Below are positions 18,247-25,582 of a stretch of DNA of 64,000 nucleotides, one piece after another. The position numbers were made by a program, and so were the translations under genes. Source of the DNA: Vreelandella venusta (GTDB taxonomy: Bacteria > Pseudomonadota > Gammaproteobacteria > Pseudomonadales > Halomonadaceae); the NCBI RefSeq assembly GCF_007989605.1, contig NZ_BJUL01000011.1:60142-124141 (forward strand), given 5' to 3'. Positions within the stretch are counted from its first letter, which is position 1; every line of letters begins with the position of its first letter. The notes below the pieces were generated by a model. That model made no database searches and was not told where the DNA came from. It saw only the letters and a list, made by a program, of their open reading frames with translations.

Positions 18247-19320
18247 TTACTGGCCGTAAATGCGCAGATCATCATCTGCCAATTGCTGACCAACCCGCTC
18301 AACTTCGTCTAGCAGCCCCTGCACGCGGGCTTCATCCATACCGAAGTCATCGACAATCCACTCTTTCCAAGCGGGTCGGGCAACCTCTGCCATGCGTTCC
18401 CGCTCAGCATCAGGCATCAGGTAGCACGCTTCGAAACGTTCGCAGGACTCTACCCAGCTGGCAGTGGCAAGCGCACCCGACATACCGTGGCTCAGTTGAA
18501 TCGCTTCGCGGGCAGAGCTGATTAATGCCTGCTGATGCGTTTCCGGCAGCGACTGATACCAGGATTCACTGACGACCCAAGGGGCGCTGTTGTACACATG
18601 TCCTGTCAGGGTGGTGTAGTCCGTTACCGCATCAAAGTTGAACGTGGTATTCAGCACGGGAGCGTTAAACTGGCCATCCGCCAGCCCCGTTTCAAGGGCA
18701 GTAATCAGTTCGCCCCAAGGTAGCGGCGTGGCAGAAGCACCAAGTGAGCGCATAATAGCGACGTGAGCGGGGTTCTCTTCAGTACGGATATTGAGCCCTT
18801 CGAGATCTTCCATGGTCTCAATCAAACGTACGTTGTTAGTGAAGGCTACAAAACCACCGCCATCATCGAACGTTCCTAGGTAGCGCATATTGGCGTCTTC
18901 AACGGTGCCAGACATGAAGTCAGCAAACCATTCGCTGTCAAAGAAGCTCCACGCTTGGCGCCAGCTGGTAAACAAGAAAGGAGCCGTTACCGCTTGGTAG
19001 TCGCCATAAAACGACGACATTGCACCCGCTGACATAATGGTCGACTGCAGGGTACGACCACCCTGCACTTCTGAGCCATTTTCGACTTCTGAACCTAACT
19101 GACCGCCACCAAAAATAGAGACCTCAAGATCGCCATCGGTGCGCGCTTCCACAAGGTTTTTGAAATGCACCAGGGCAGGATAGATTTCGTTATTCTTCAT
19201 ATCCTCTGGAAGCTGGGTGGCGATGACCATTTCATAGGACTGTGCTTGGGCAGTGGCACAGGCAATAGCCAGTGGCAAAGCTGCCATAGCAGCGAATAAA
19301 AAAGATTGTGTAGGTTTCAT
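18247..19320 (-). CDS. TRAP transporter solute-binding protein (DctP family)
   Basis: A 357-residue periplasmic protein with a signal peptide ending AQA near residue 26. The family arginine and surrounding block appear in NVRLIETMEDLEGLNIRTEE near residues 165-185, where the Arg of NIRT usually clamps the ligand carboxylate. ASATPLPWGELITALETGLADG follows near 197-218, the standard signature of DctP proteins. The ribosome site GAGGTAAG precedes the ATG. It heads the transporter part of the operon and leads into two amidohydrolases and an aminotransferase, so its ligand may be an N-acylated amino acid or amine bearing a carboxylate. Confidence 0.93.
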   Translation of the reverse strand: MKPTQSFLFAAMAALPLAIACATAQAQSYEMVIATQLPEDMKNNEIYPALVHFKNLVEARTDGDLEVSIFGGGQLGSEVENGSEVQGGRTLQSTIMSAGAMSSFYGDYQAVTAPFLFTSWRQAWSFFDSEWFADFMSGTVEDANMRYLGTFDDGGGFVAFTNNVRLIETMEDLEGLNIRTEENPAHVAIMRSLGASATPLPWGELITALETGLADGQFNAPVLNTTFNFDAVTDYTTLTGHVYNSAPWVVSESWYQSLPETHQQALISSAREAIQLSHGMSGALATASWVESCERFEACYLMPDAERERMAEVARPAWKEWIVDDFGMDEARVQGLLDEVERVGQQLADDDLRIYGQ

Positions 19321-19435
19321 AACTTACCTCGTTTTGGTTATTAGCTGGTTTGCGTTATGACTGACGTTTCCACTCGTAAGCGATTGTTTTATTATCGTTA
19401 TTATCCATGCCGTAGACGGCAAATGTGACGATTCC

Positions 19436-19482
19436 CTGTAAGTTACTCGGCTCTCTGTTAGTTACTAGCTGTTAGTTACTGG
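19436..19482. repeat. 14-bp direct repeats across a stop codon
   Basis: On the plus strand, CTGTTAGTTACTAG (19455-19468) is followed directly by CTGTTAGTTACTGG (19469-19482). A diverged copy, CTGTAAGTTACTCG, lies at 19436-19449. The last unit contains the stop codon of the minus-strand ornithine-cyclodeaminase-family gene (19476-19478). Confidence 0.65.
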
Positions 19483-20411
19483 TTAATGGCCTCCCACACT
19501 TCAATGGCCGCTGCTAAGTCTTCAAGCGATGCGCCAACTGACTTAAACAGCGTGATGGTCTCAGCAGAGCGCCGACCTGGCTTGGTTCCCGCAAGCACCT
19601 CAGCAAGCTCTGCCTTGATATCTTCAAAACGGAACGCGCCTTCATCGATTGCCTGAAGAATATCGCCGGCTTCGCCCTTAGCCCCGGCGTAGGTGTCCAC
19701 AAACACGTCAGCTCGACGCAGGCACTCAGCATCGGTTTCGCGCATTTGGGGACGGAAAGCGCCGATAAGATCAACGTGCGTGCCCGGTGTTAACCACTCA
19801 CCTTTAATTAAAGGCTCTGTGGAGAGCGTGACGCAGCTGACAATATCAGCCTGTACAACCGCGTCTTGCAGATCACTAACAACCTGGGTGTCAAACCGAT
19901 CGGCATAGGCCTCGGCGATAGCAGAAGCCTTTTCTGGATTTCTGCCCCATACCAATACGCGTTTGATTGGTCGAATGCTGGCATGGGCTTCAATGACCAT
20001 AGGGGCCAACTTACCAGTCCCCACCACCAGTAGCGTCTCCGCTGTCTCGTTGGCTAGTGCTTGTGCCGCCAAGGCAGAAGCAGCCGCTGTGCGCCGGCGC
20101 GTTAGTTCACTGCCATCAATGCACGCCAGTGGTTGACCGTGCTTACCTTCACTAAGCAAATACAGTCCTGAAATAGCAGGAATATTGTGCTGGGCGTTCT
20201 GAGGAAAGACGTTGACCATTTTGACGCCGATATAGCCTGCTGGCTCCCAGGCAGGCATCAACAGCATGGTGGCTTCACCGTCGGGACGATGCATCGCGTG
20301 ATGATGGCGTGGCGGAGATTCAACGCCGTTCACAAAGGTGGTATGTAGCCGCTTAATCAAACCTTTCCAGGTAAGATAGCGTTCCACTTCCGCCGCAGAC
20401 ACAACCCGCAT
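19476..20411 (-). CDS. Ornithine cyclodeaminase/mu-crystallin family protein
   Basis: A 311-residue NAD(P)-binding protein of the OCD/mu-crystallin family. The nucleotide-binding loop is VVGTGKLAP near residues 118-126. Family blocks are KMVNVFPQN and GLYLLSEGKHGQPLACIDGS, followed by LTRRRTAAASALAA. Members include ornithine cyclodeaminase, Δ1-pyrroline-2-carboxylate or Δ1-piperideine-2-carboxylate reductase, and alanine dehydrogenase. Start chosen at ATG 20411, one nt after the RidA stop with GGAGG upstream; the frame could be read from 20438. Pairing with RidA, which hydrolyses imines, favours a cyclic-imine reductase role. Exact substrate is not readable from sequence. Confidence 0.82.
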   Translation of the reverse strand: MRVVSAAEVERYLTWKGLIKRLHTTFVNGVESPPRHHHAMHRPDGEATMLLMPAWEPAGYIGVKMVNVFPQNAQHNIPAISGLYLLSEGKHGQPLACIDGSELTRRRTAAASALAAQALANETAETLLVVGTGKLAPMVIEAHASIRPIKRVLVWGRNPEKASAIAEAYADRFDTQVVSDLQDAVVQADIVSCVTLSTEPLIKGEWLTPGTHVDLIGAFRPQMRETDAECLRRADVFVDTYAGAKGEAGDILQAIDEGAFRFEDIKAELAEVLAGTKPGRRSAETITLFKSVGASLEDLAAAIEVWEAINQ

Positions 20412-20412
20412 A

Positions 20413-20769
20413 TCAGGCCTCCGGCAGCGCAGCAACAACCATGATTTCTACTTTCCATTCCGGCTTAGCAAGCTTGGCTTCAACCGCTGCACGTACGGGC
20501 GGGCGGCCAGGCACTACCCAGGCGTCCCAAGCAGCATTCATCTGGTCAAACTCGGCCATGCTGGTGACCCAAATTTGCGCCGAAACCAGTTGCTCTTTCG
20601 AGGTGCCTGCCTGGGCTAACAGTTGGTCAATACGCGCGAGCACTTGCTCGGTCTGGCCACGCATGTCAGCCGTTGCGTCACTGGGCACTTGGCCAGCGAG
20701 ATAAACGGTGCCATTGTGAATCGCGACTTGGCTCATGCGGGCATTGCTGTCTTGATAGGTAACGCTCAT
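20413..20769 (-). CDS. RidA family enamine/imine deaminase
   Basis: A 118-residue YjgF/RidA-type protein. The conserved block PPVRAAVEAKLAKPEWKVEI (near residues 90-110) includes the arginine that binds the substrate carboxylate. RidA trimers hydrolyse reactive 2-imino acids to 2-oxo acids and ammonia. It is the first gene of the RidA-OCD pair, with ACCTTGGAGAGACACC-type spacing upstream of its ATG. The context suggests it clears imines formed during amino acid breakdown by the cluster. Confidence 0.88.
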   Translation of the reverse strand: MSVTYQDSNARMSQVAIHNGTVYLAGQVPSDATADMRGQTEQVLARIDQLLAQAGTSKEQLVSAQIWVTSMAEFDQMNAAWDAWVVPGRPPVRAAVEAKLAKPEWKVEIMVVAALPEA

Positions 20770-20899
20770 GGTGTCTCTCCAAGGAAAATGAGGTTCCTTT
20801 TGAGACTACGATGATGATAAGCGGCGTGCTTGCCCGAAACTCTGGCAAATTTGCCCGTAAGTGTTGTAACTCATCGAGCAATGATCACTGTTTGCCAAG

Positions 20900-21742
20900 C
20901 TAACGGTCTGAGGAGGGGGCGATCTCAAAGTAACGCCGATAGGCGCGAGAAAAGCTTCCTTGATCACGAAAGCCGACGAGCATAGCGATATGACCCAGAC
21001 TTAGTGCACTGTGCCGAACCAGCGTACGGGCGTGTTCAAGCCGTCTGCGCTGCACATATGCTAAGGGCGTCACACCGGTTAGATCACGAAAGCAGGCATG
21101 GAAATGCCCAGGGCTTAGTGCACATAATGCGGCTAATTGCTCAACCCGGATATCGTCCGCCAAGTGCTGATCCAGCCATGCATCCAGCCTTTCCAGGTCA
21201 AGCCGTTCACTGATACAGCGAACACCAATCTGATCAGCAACTTGCTTCGGCTCATCTTGAAGGTACATATACAGCGCTCGAAGCAGCAGCACGGCAATTT
21301 CATTTTGCAGCGCTGGGCACTGCTCTAGCTGGTTCGTTAAGGCATGGGTCAGCTGATTAAGCGCTGGAGGCACGGTAAAAAAACGGGGTTTGTCGAATAG
21401 CCGCTCGATTTCACTGCCTTTTTCTAACACTGCTAAGTGCTTAACAGGAATGTCCAATACCAGCGTGCGGTTACCGCCATCGCCTTGGTACTCATGGTGC
21501 CGAGACGATGGGATCAAGCAGCCGCGGCGGGCCGTGACGCGCTCGCTCTGCCCTTCCATCGCAAGCTCAGTCACGCCGCACGTTGCCAGAATTAACTGGT
21601 GAAAGTCGTGTGAGTGGGATACCTGTTCAGGGGCTAAATTACGGTTATGCAGCTCAAACTGGACCATGAACATACCGTTTGGTTCTACGTTGACGCTTGC
21701 ACTATAAAACGTCTGACAGTTGAAAAGCGAGCAAGCTCCCAT
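20900..21742 (-). CDS. AraC family regulator with cupin sensor domain
   Basis: A 280-residue activator. The N-terminal cupin-like sensor contains the HSHDFHQLI metal-type motif near residues 42-50. The C-terminal double helix-turn-helix has LAALCALSPGHFHACFRDLTG and IAMLVGFRDQGSFSRAYRRY, ending almost at the C-terminus. Its ATG overlaps the stop of the LysR gene (TAATG) with GGAG upstream, so the two regulators are translationally coupled. The next genes in the same direction are ridA and the OCD-family gene, the likely targets. The effector is unknown. Confidence 0.85.
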   Translation of the reverse strand: MGACSLFNCQTFYSASVNVEPNGMFMVQFELHNRNLAPEQVSHSHDFHQLILATCGVTELAMEGQSERVTARRGCLIPSSRHHEYQGDGGNRTLVLDIPVKHLAVLEKGSEIERLFDKPRFFTVPPALNQLTHALTNQLEQCPALQNEIAVLLLRALYMYLQDEPKQVADQIGVRCISERLDLERLDAWLDQHLADDIRVEQLAALCALSPGHFHACFRDLTGVTPLAYVQRRRLEHARTLVRHSALSLGHIAMLVGFRDQGSFSRAYRRYFEIAPSSDR

Positions 21743-22674
21743 TAACTCCGCGAGATATCGTCAATCACTAACCTGATTTGGTCTCGCAACCAGCTCAGTC
21801 CGACATCCTTATCCGACCATATTGCCCAATTCATAGTTACCGGTGGGAAATTAAGCGGAATAGGCATTTCACAAAATGCCAGCCCGAATAACGGTGCATA
21901 CTGCACGGCAATCCTTTTAGGCACTGTTGCTACAACGGGTGCATTGCGTGCTGCAGCAAGCAGCGGCATAAAGTCAGGCGCCGCTAAAATGACATTGAGC
22001 TCTATTCCCAATGCTTCCAAGGCATCACCAACACAGCCCGCGACATTTGCCGTCTGGGAAAGAACAGCGTGCCGTGCGCCAAGGTAATCATCACGCGATA
22101 ATGGCGGAACTAGTCGACACAGATCGGCATTAAAGCAGCATGCCACATTGGATTCGAACAGAACTTCTCCTAGATGACGAGACTGTTTACAGCCAATGGC
22201 CAGATCAATTTCGCCCGAATCCATCATCATATCTACTGTTTCGACCGTAATCGCGCGACTCAGCAGTCGAACCCCTGGTGCCGTTGATTGCAGTCGATCC
22301 ACCAAGGCAGGTAGCAGAACCATCTCCATTTCACCGGCAATACCCACCCGAAAAATCCGGTCTGCCGTTTGCGGCTCAAAACTATCCGATGACTGAAGCG
22401 CATTTTGCGCCTGCGTCAACGCTACTCGCACCGGTCCAGCCAGCGCTCGAGCTTTGGCCGTTGGCTGCATTTTCTGCCCAACACGAACGAAAAGATCGTC
22501 CTGCAATAACATCCGTAGTGTTGATAAATTATGGCTCATTGCCGACTGACCAATTCGGAGCTTCTCGGCAGACTTGGTGACACTCAGCTCTTGCATCATT
22601 GCGTCAAACGCGACCATAAGATTGAGGTCGAAGGAGCGTAAATTGAAATGATCAATATTATCCATGATTGGCAT
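21742..22674 (-). CDS. LysR family transcriptional regulator
   Basis: A 310-residue LysR regulator. The N-terminal winged helix (residues about 15-75) includes LSVTKSAEKLRIGQSAMSHN. The C-terminal periplasmic-binding-protein-like effector domain starts with RIFRVGIAGEME near residue 105. It resembles the LeuO/NodD-like subgroup (FDLNLMVAFDAMM near the start). It is divergent from the Tat-exported metallo-beta-lactamase-fold gene, the classic layout for LysR control, and co-transcribed with the AraC regulator through a TAATG overlap. ATG 22674 or 22665 could be the start. Confidence 0.87.
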   Translation of the reverse strand: MPIMDNIDHFNLRSFDLNLMVAFDAMMQELSVTKSAEKLRIGQSAMSHNLSTLRMLLQDDLFVRVGQKMQPTAKARALAGPVRVALTQAQNALQSSDSFEPQTADRIFRVGIAGEMEMVLLPALVDRLQSTAPGVRLLSRAITVETVDMMMDSGEIDLAIGCKQSRHLGEVLFESNVACCFNADLCRLVPPLSRDDYLGARHAVLSQTANVAGCVGDALEALGIELNVILAAPDFMPLLAAARNAPVVATVPKRIAVQYAPLFGLAFCEMPIPLNFPPVTMNWAIWSDKDVGLSWLRDQIRLVIDDISRS

Positions 22675-22774
22675 CGATTTGATTACTGACCAATGGGAAT
22701 ATACCTTTTCCTCATCGCGTTACAAACCGCCGGTTGAATTCTGGCCTGTTGATTGATTGAAAGAGGGTGTTTTT

Positions 22775-23758
22775 ATGCTGTCACGCAGAGATATGCTTAA
22801 AGGTTCGCTGGCTGCTATGGCCGTTGGTGCAGCCGCCAGCAGCGTTTTCATCCCATTACACGCGGCAGCCAGTGCACCGCTAGTTGGCACACAAGCGCCG
22901 GGCTATTACCGTTTGATGGTGGGTGATGTCGAAGTCACTGCGCTTTCGGATGGTACGGGCCTATTTCCGATCGCCGACCTTTACCTGAATATCACTCCCG
23001 AACAGGCTCGCACCGCACTTGCCAATGCGTTTCAAGGCACGCCAACCCACCTGTCAGTTAATGCCTATTTGCTGAATTTCGGTGATCGGCTGATTCTTCT
23101 GGATGCAGGGACCGGTGATCTGATGGGCTCAGCCTTGGGTAAACTGACAAACAATATCATCGCATCGGGCTATCACCCCGACCAGATCGATGATGTGGTA
23201 ATTACCCACATTCATTCCGATCATGTCGGCGGGCTCGTTCTAAACGGTGAAAAGGTGTTTGCCAACGCGATAGTCCATGTGCCGAAACTGGATGCGGAGT
23301 ATTGGCTTAGTGCCGAAAATCGTGACAAGGCCCCAGAAGACGCTAAGCCGTTCTTTGATCAGGCGGTCTCGTCAACCAAGCCCTATATCGACAGCGACAC
23401 GCTTAAAACCTACGACACGGATATGCCAGCCATTCCAGGCGTAATTAATTCAACCCACCGTCCAGGCCATACCCCTGGTCACAGTGCCTTATGGTTTGAA
23501 AGCAAAGGCGAAAAATTCGTCTACTGGGGTGATATCACCCATGGCGATGTCATTCAATTCGACGAGCCAGGCGTGGCGATTGCCTTTGATGTTGACCCGA
23601 ACCAGGCGGTCATCACTCGTGAAGCGGCCTTTGCCGAAGCGGTAGCAGAGAAATACATGGTGGCTGGTTGCCATATCGCATTCCCAGGCATCGGGTACGT
23701 GGTCGAAGACAGCACGATGTTTGATTGGGTGCCCGTCAATTATCGCGCTGACGTCTGA
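22775..23758 (+). CDS. Tat-exported metallo-beta-lactamase-fold hydrolase
   Basis: A 327-residue protein. The N-terminus MLSRRDMLKGSLAAMAVGAA is a twin-arginine (Tat) signal with the S-R-R-x-x-L-K pattern, so it is exported folded. The metal-binding motif THIHSDHVGG (HxHxDH) lies near residue 150. Further ligands are in RPGHTPGHS near residue 235, WGDI near 258 and the late GCHIAFPG near 302. Family members include lactonases, organophosphate hydrolases and related enzymes. Start at ATG 22775 with AGAGGG upstream, rather than the in-frame TTG 22757. It faces a LysR regulator. Folding in the cytoplasm before export fits metal loading. Confidence 0.85.
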   Translation: MLSRRDMLKGSLAAMAVGAAASSVFIPLHAAASAPLVGTQAPGYYRLMVGDVEVTALSDGTGLFPIADLYLNITPEQARTALANAFQGTPTHLSVNAYLLNFGDRLILLDAGTGDLMGSALGKLTNNIIASGYHPDQIDDVVITHIHSDHVGGLVLNGEKVFANAIVHVPKLDAEYWLSAENRDKAPEDAKPFFDQAVSSTKPYIDSDTLKTYDTDMPAIPGVINSTHRPGHTPGHSALWFESKGEKFVYWGDITHGDVIQFDEPGVAIAFDVDPNQAVITREAAFAEAVAEKYMVAGCHIAFPGIGYVVEDSTMFDWVPVNYRADV

Positions 23759-23943
23759 CCTGTCGCCATTATTTGTCCATGCACGACAAACGATTGATCA
23801 CTATTCGAGATATTCCTGCTTTCGACGACACGATGATACCCCTCGCCAACAAATTCGGTTTTTTGCATTAGGCACCAGCCTTTGAGCCTAAGCCGTGGGC
23901 AGGTATCATCAGTCAGCCAATGGACATCTCGGAGAGTGAGAGG

Positions 23944-24477
23944 ATGAGCAAGAAGGAAGTCACCCGCAAGCGTATTCGTGAGGCTGCCTGGGCGCTGTTC
24001 TCCGAACGCTCCTTTTCCTCTACTACCACTCGTGAGATCGCTCGTCGTGCTAGTGTCGCCGACGGCACTGTGTTCAGCCACTATCCCAACAAGATTGATA
24101 TCTTGCGGGAGGGTATGGAAGAGCAGATCAGCCACATCGCTAAGACCTTCCTGGCGAGTTGGGCGGGCGGCAGCGAGCATGAAGCATTAGTTGAGCTGGC
24201 CTCCCACTTCTATCGCTATTACTTCGATCATATCGCCTTGAGCCGTAGCCTGCTGAAAGAGGCACTCTGGGACCTTGATTATTTACGCAACGTCGACGAT
24301 TCACTGCTGCCTTGTATCTTAAGCGCAACGACTTTGCATGACGCCACTCGTATGCGCCTGATCGAAAACAGCTACCTCATGACACTTGTCCGCCATCTTA
24401 GCCACGATAAGCCTTGCCGAGAGGCTGCCATCAACGATTTCCGAGCCGAGCTCACGGTTATCTTACCCACCAATTAA
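23944..24477 (+). CDS. TetR family repressor
   Basis: A 177-residue regulator. The N-terminal helix-turn-helix spans residues about 5-50 (RIREAAWALF, then TTTREIARRASVADGTVFSH, then YPNKIDIL). The C-terminal domain is helical and likely binds a small hydrophobic ligand. The start at ATG 23944 begins MSKKEVTRKR; an in-frame ATG at 23920 would add eight residues. Two palindromes typical of TetR operators lie 65-100 nt downstream of its stop, over the promoter of the next gene, so it probably represses that membrane protein gene. Confidence 0.85.
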   Translation: MSKKEVTRKRIREAAWALFSERSFSSTTTREIARRASVADGTVFSHYPNKIDILREGMEEQISHIAKTFLASWAGGSEHEALVELASHFYRYYFDHIALSRSLLKEALWDLDYLRNVDDSLLPCILSATTLHDATRMRLIENSYLMTLVRHLSHDKPCREAAINDFRAELTVILPTN

Positions 24478-24533
24478 GACCTTCCCCACCGTATTCCAGG
24501 TCTCATCTCGAAGGCCGGCCAGAGCAAAGCTGC

Positions 24534-24562
24534 TTGACTTTTTGAGCGCGCTCAATTAAAAA
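24534..24562 (+). promoter_or_regulatory. Sigma70-type promoter of the 87-aa membrane protein gene
   Basis: The -35 is TTGACT (24534-24539) and the -10 is TAAAAA (24557-24562), with 17-nt spacing. The spacer contains the first TetR-type palindrome. Confidence 0.5.
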
Positions 24563-24576
24563 TTGAGCACGCTCAA
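24542..24576. promoter_or_regulatory. Two tandem TetR-type operators
   Basis: TTGAGCGCGCTCAA (24542-24555) is a perfect 14-bp palindrome. TTGAGCACGCTCAA (24563-24576) differs at one central base. Their centres are 21 bp apart, so they lie on the same face of the helix. One sits between the -35 and -10, the other just downstream of the -10. Binding would block transcription. The TetR gene immediately upstream is the obvious candidate repressor. Confidence 0.75.
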
Positions 24577-24591
24577 AAACAGAGAAACCTC

Positions 24592-24855
24592 ATGCGACAT
24601 ATAATTGTGAAATCCATCGACTACCTGGTTGGCATGCCATTTCTTGTACTGTTCTGTTACATCATTGGCCCCATAATCGGCTTAGCACTGGGATTCAGCG
24701 GGTTACTTGCACTGACCTTGCTCTCAGGACGGAAGGGAATAAAAGCCTTTTATCGCGGTATGATATTGGGAGTAGGTTCTGACGGCCTTCCAGCGTCAGA
24801 TAGGCAAGTACAGGAACAAAAGTTGACCGCAAGCCAGGATCGTCCTGTCACCTGA
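24592..24855 (+). CDS. Small membrane protein of unknown function
   Basis: An 87-residue protein. Residues about 12-48 are hydrophobic and Gly-rich (FLVLFCYIIGPIIGLALGFS, then GLLALTLLSG), enough for one long or two short transmembrane segments. A polar tail of about 25 residues follows. I do not recognise the family. It is preceded by a promoter carrying two TetR-type palindromes, so it appears to be the main target of the adjacent TetR repressor, which hints at an inducible stress or resistance accessory. Confidence 0.65.
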   Translation: MRHIIVKSIDYLVGMPFLVLFCYIIGPIIGLALGFSGLLALTLLSGRKGIKAFYRGMILGVGSDGLPASDRQVQEQKLTASQDRPVT

Positions 24856-24901
24856 TTGATCGGCTGAACTCCTTCAAGACAATCAGGAGAAGGTCACTGT
24901 C

Positions 24902-24943
24902 GTTTTAAGAAGTGGGTTTTAAGAAGAGGGTTTTAAAAAGAGA
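24902..24943 (+). repeat. Three 14-bp direct repeats in the azoR-like leader
   Basis: GTTTTAAGAAGTGG (24902-24915), GTTTTAAGAAGAGG (24916-24929) and GTTTTAAAAAGAGA (24930-24943) run without gaps up to the ribosome site AGAGAGG of the flavoprotein gene at 24949. Each unit ends in a Shine-Dalgarno-like purine stretch. Confidence 0.8.
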
Positions 24944-24948
24944 GGTCT

Positions 24949-25572
24949 ATGCACAACACCTTATTTGTTCACGCTAGCCCGCATGGCAAGCATGCGCTGG
25001 GCTATCGCCTGGCTCAAAAGATCCTAGCCGAGGAGACAGCCAGAAACTCAAACGTGGGGTTGATAGAACGCGATTTAGTTGCCGCTCCGCTGTCGCCACT
25101 AACCCACCATTACTCCTCGGCGCTACTCAGCCACAGCATCGGCGATCGTGTTAACGCTGCCCTGTCAGAGTCCGAGCAACTGATTCGTGAGTTGGAGCAG
25201 AGCGACCGCTTATTAATCGCGCTGCCTATGCACAACTTCAGCGTACCGGCAGCGCTGAAACTCTGGATAGACCACGTGGTGCGTATTAATCGCACATTTA
25301 TCGTCTCAGAGGGCAAACAAGGGTTACTGCACGATCGCCCCACCACCGTTTTGGTGAGCGCGGGCGGCATGTTACAAGGCGATAACCCACAACCCGATTT
25401 TCTCACTCCCTACCTCACCCTTATTCTCAACACCATCGGCATTCGGGATGTCCACTTCGTATATCTGCAGGGCTTAGTGTTCGGCGAAGCCGCGATCGCC
25501 AAAGCGTGGCAACAGGCGCAGACCACGCTAATCGAAGCTGGCGTACTGACTAATGACGTGTCATCGATTTAA
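24949..25572 (+). CDS. FMN-dependent NAD(P)H azoreductase/quinone reductase family
   Basis: A 207-residue flavodoxin-like protein. The N-terminal phosphate-binding region is FVHASPHGKHALGYRLA (residues 6-22), the PMHNFSVPAALKLWIDHVVR block near residues 93-112, and the SAGGM loop near 143. This family (AzoR/MdaB-like) reduces quinones or azo compounds in two-electron steps using FMN and protects against electrophile stress. The leader contains three 14-bp repeats. It converges tail-to-tail with the MocR regulator gene, leaving only 10 nt. Confidence 0.85.
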   Translation: MHNTLFVHASPHGKHALGYRLAQKILAEETARNSNVGLIERDLVAAPLSPLTHHYSSALLSHSIGDRVNAALSESEQLIRELEQSDRLLIALPMHNFSVPAALKLWIDHVVRINRTFIVSEGKQGLLHDRPTTVLVSAGGMLQGDNPQPDFLTPYLTLILNTIGIRDVHFVYLQGLVFGEAAIAKAWQQAQTTLIEAGVLTNDVSSI

Positions 25573-25582
25573 AGTCCAGCCA

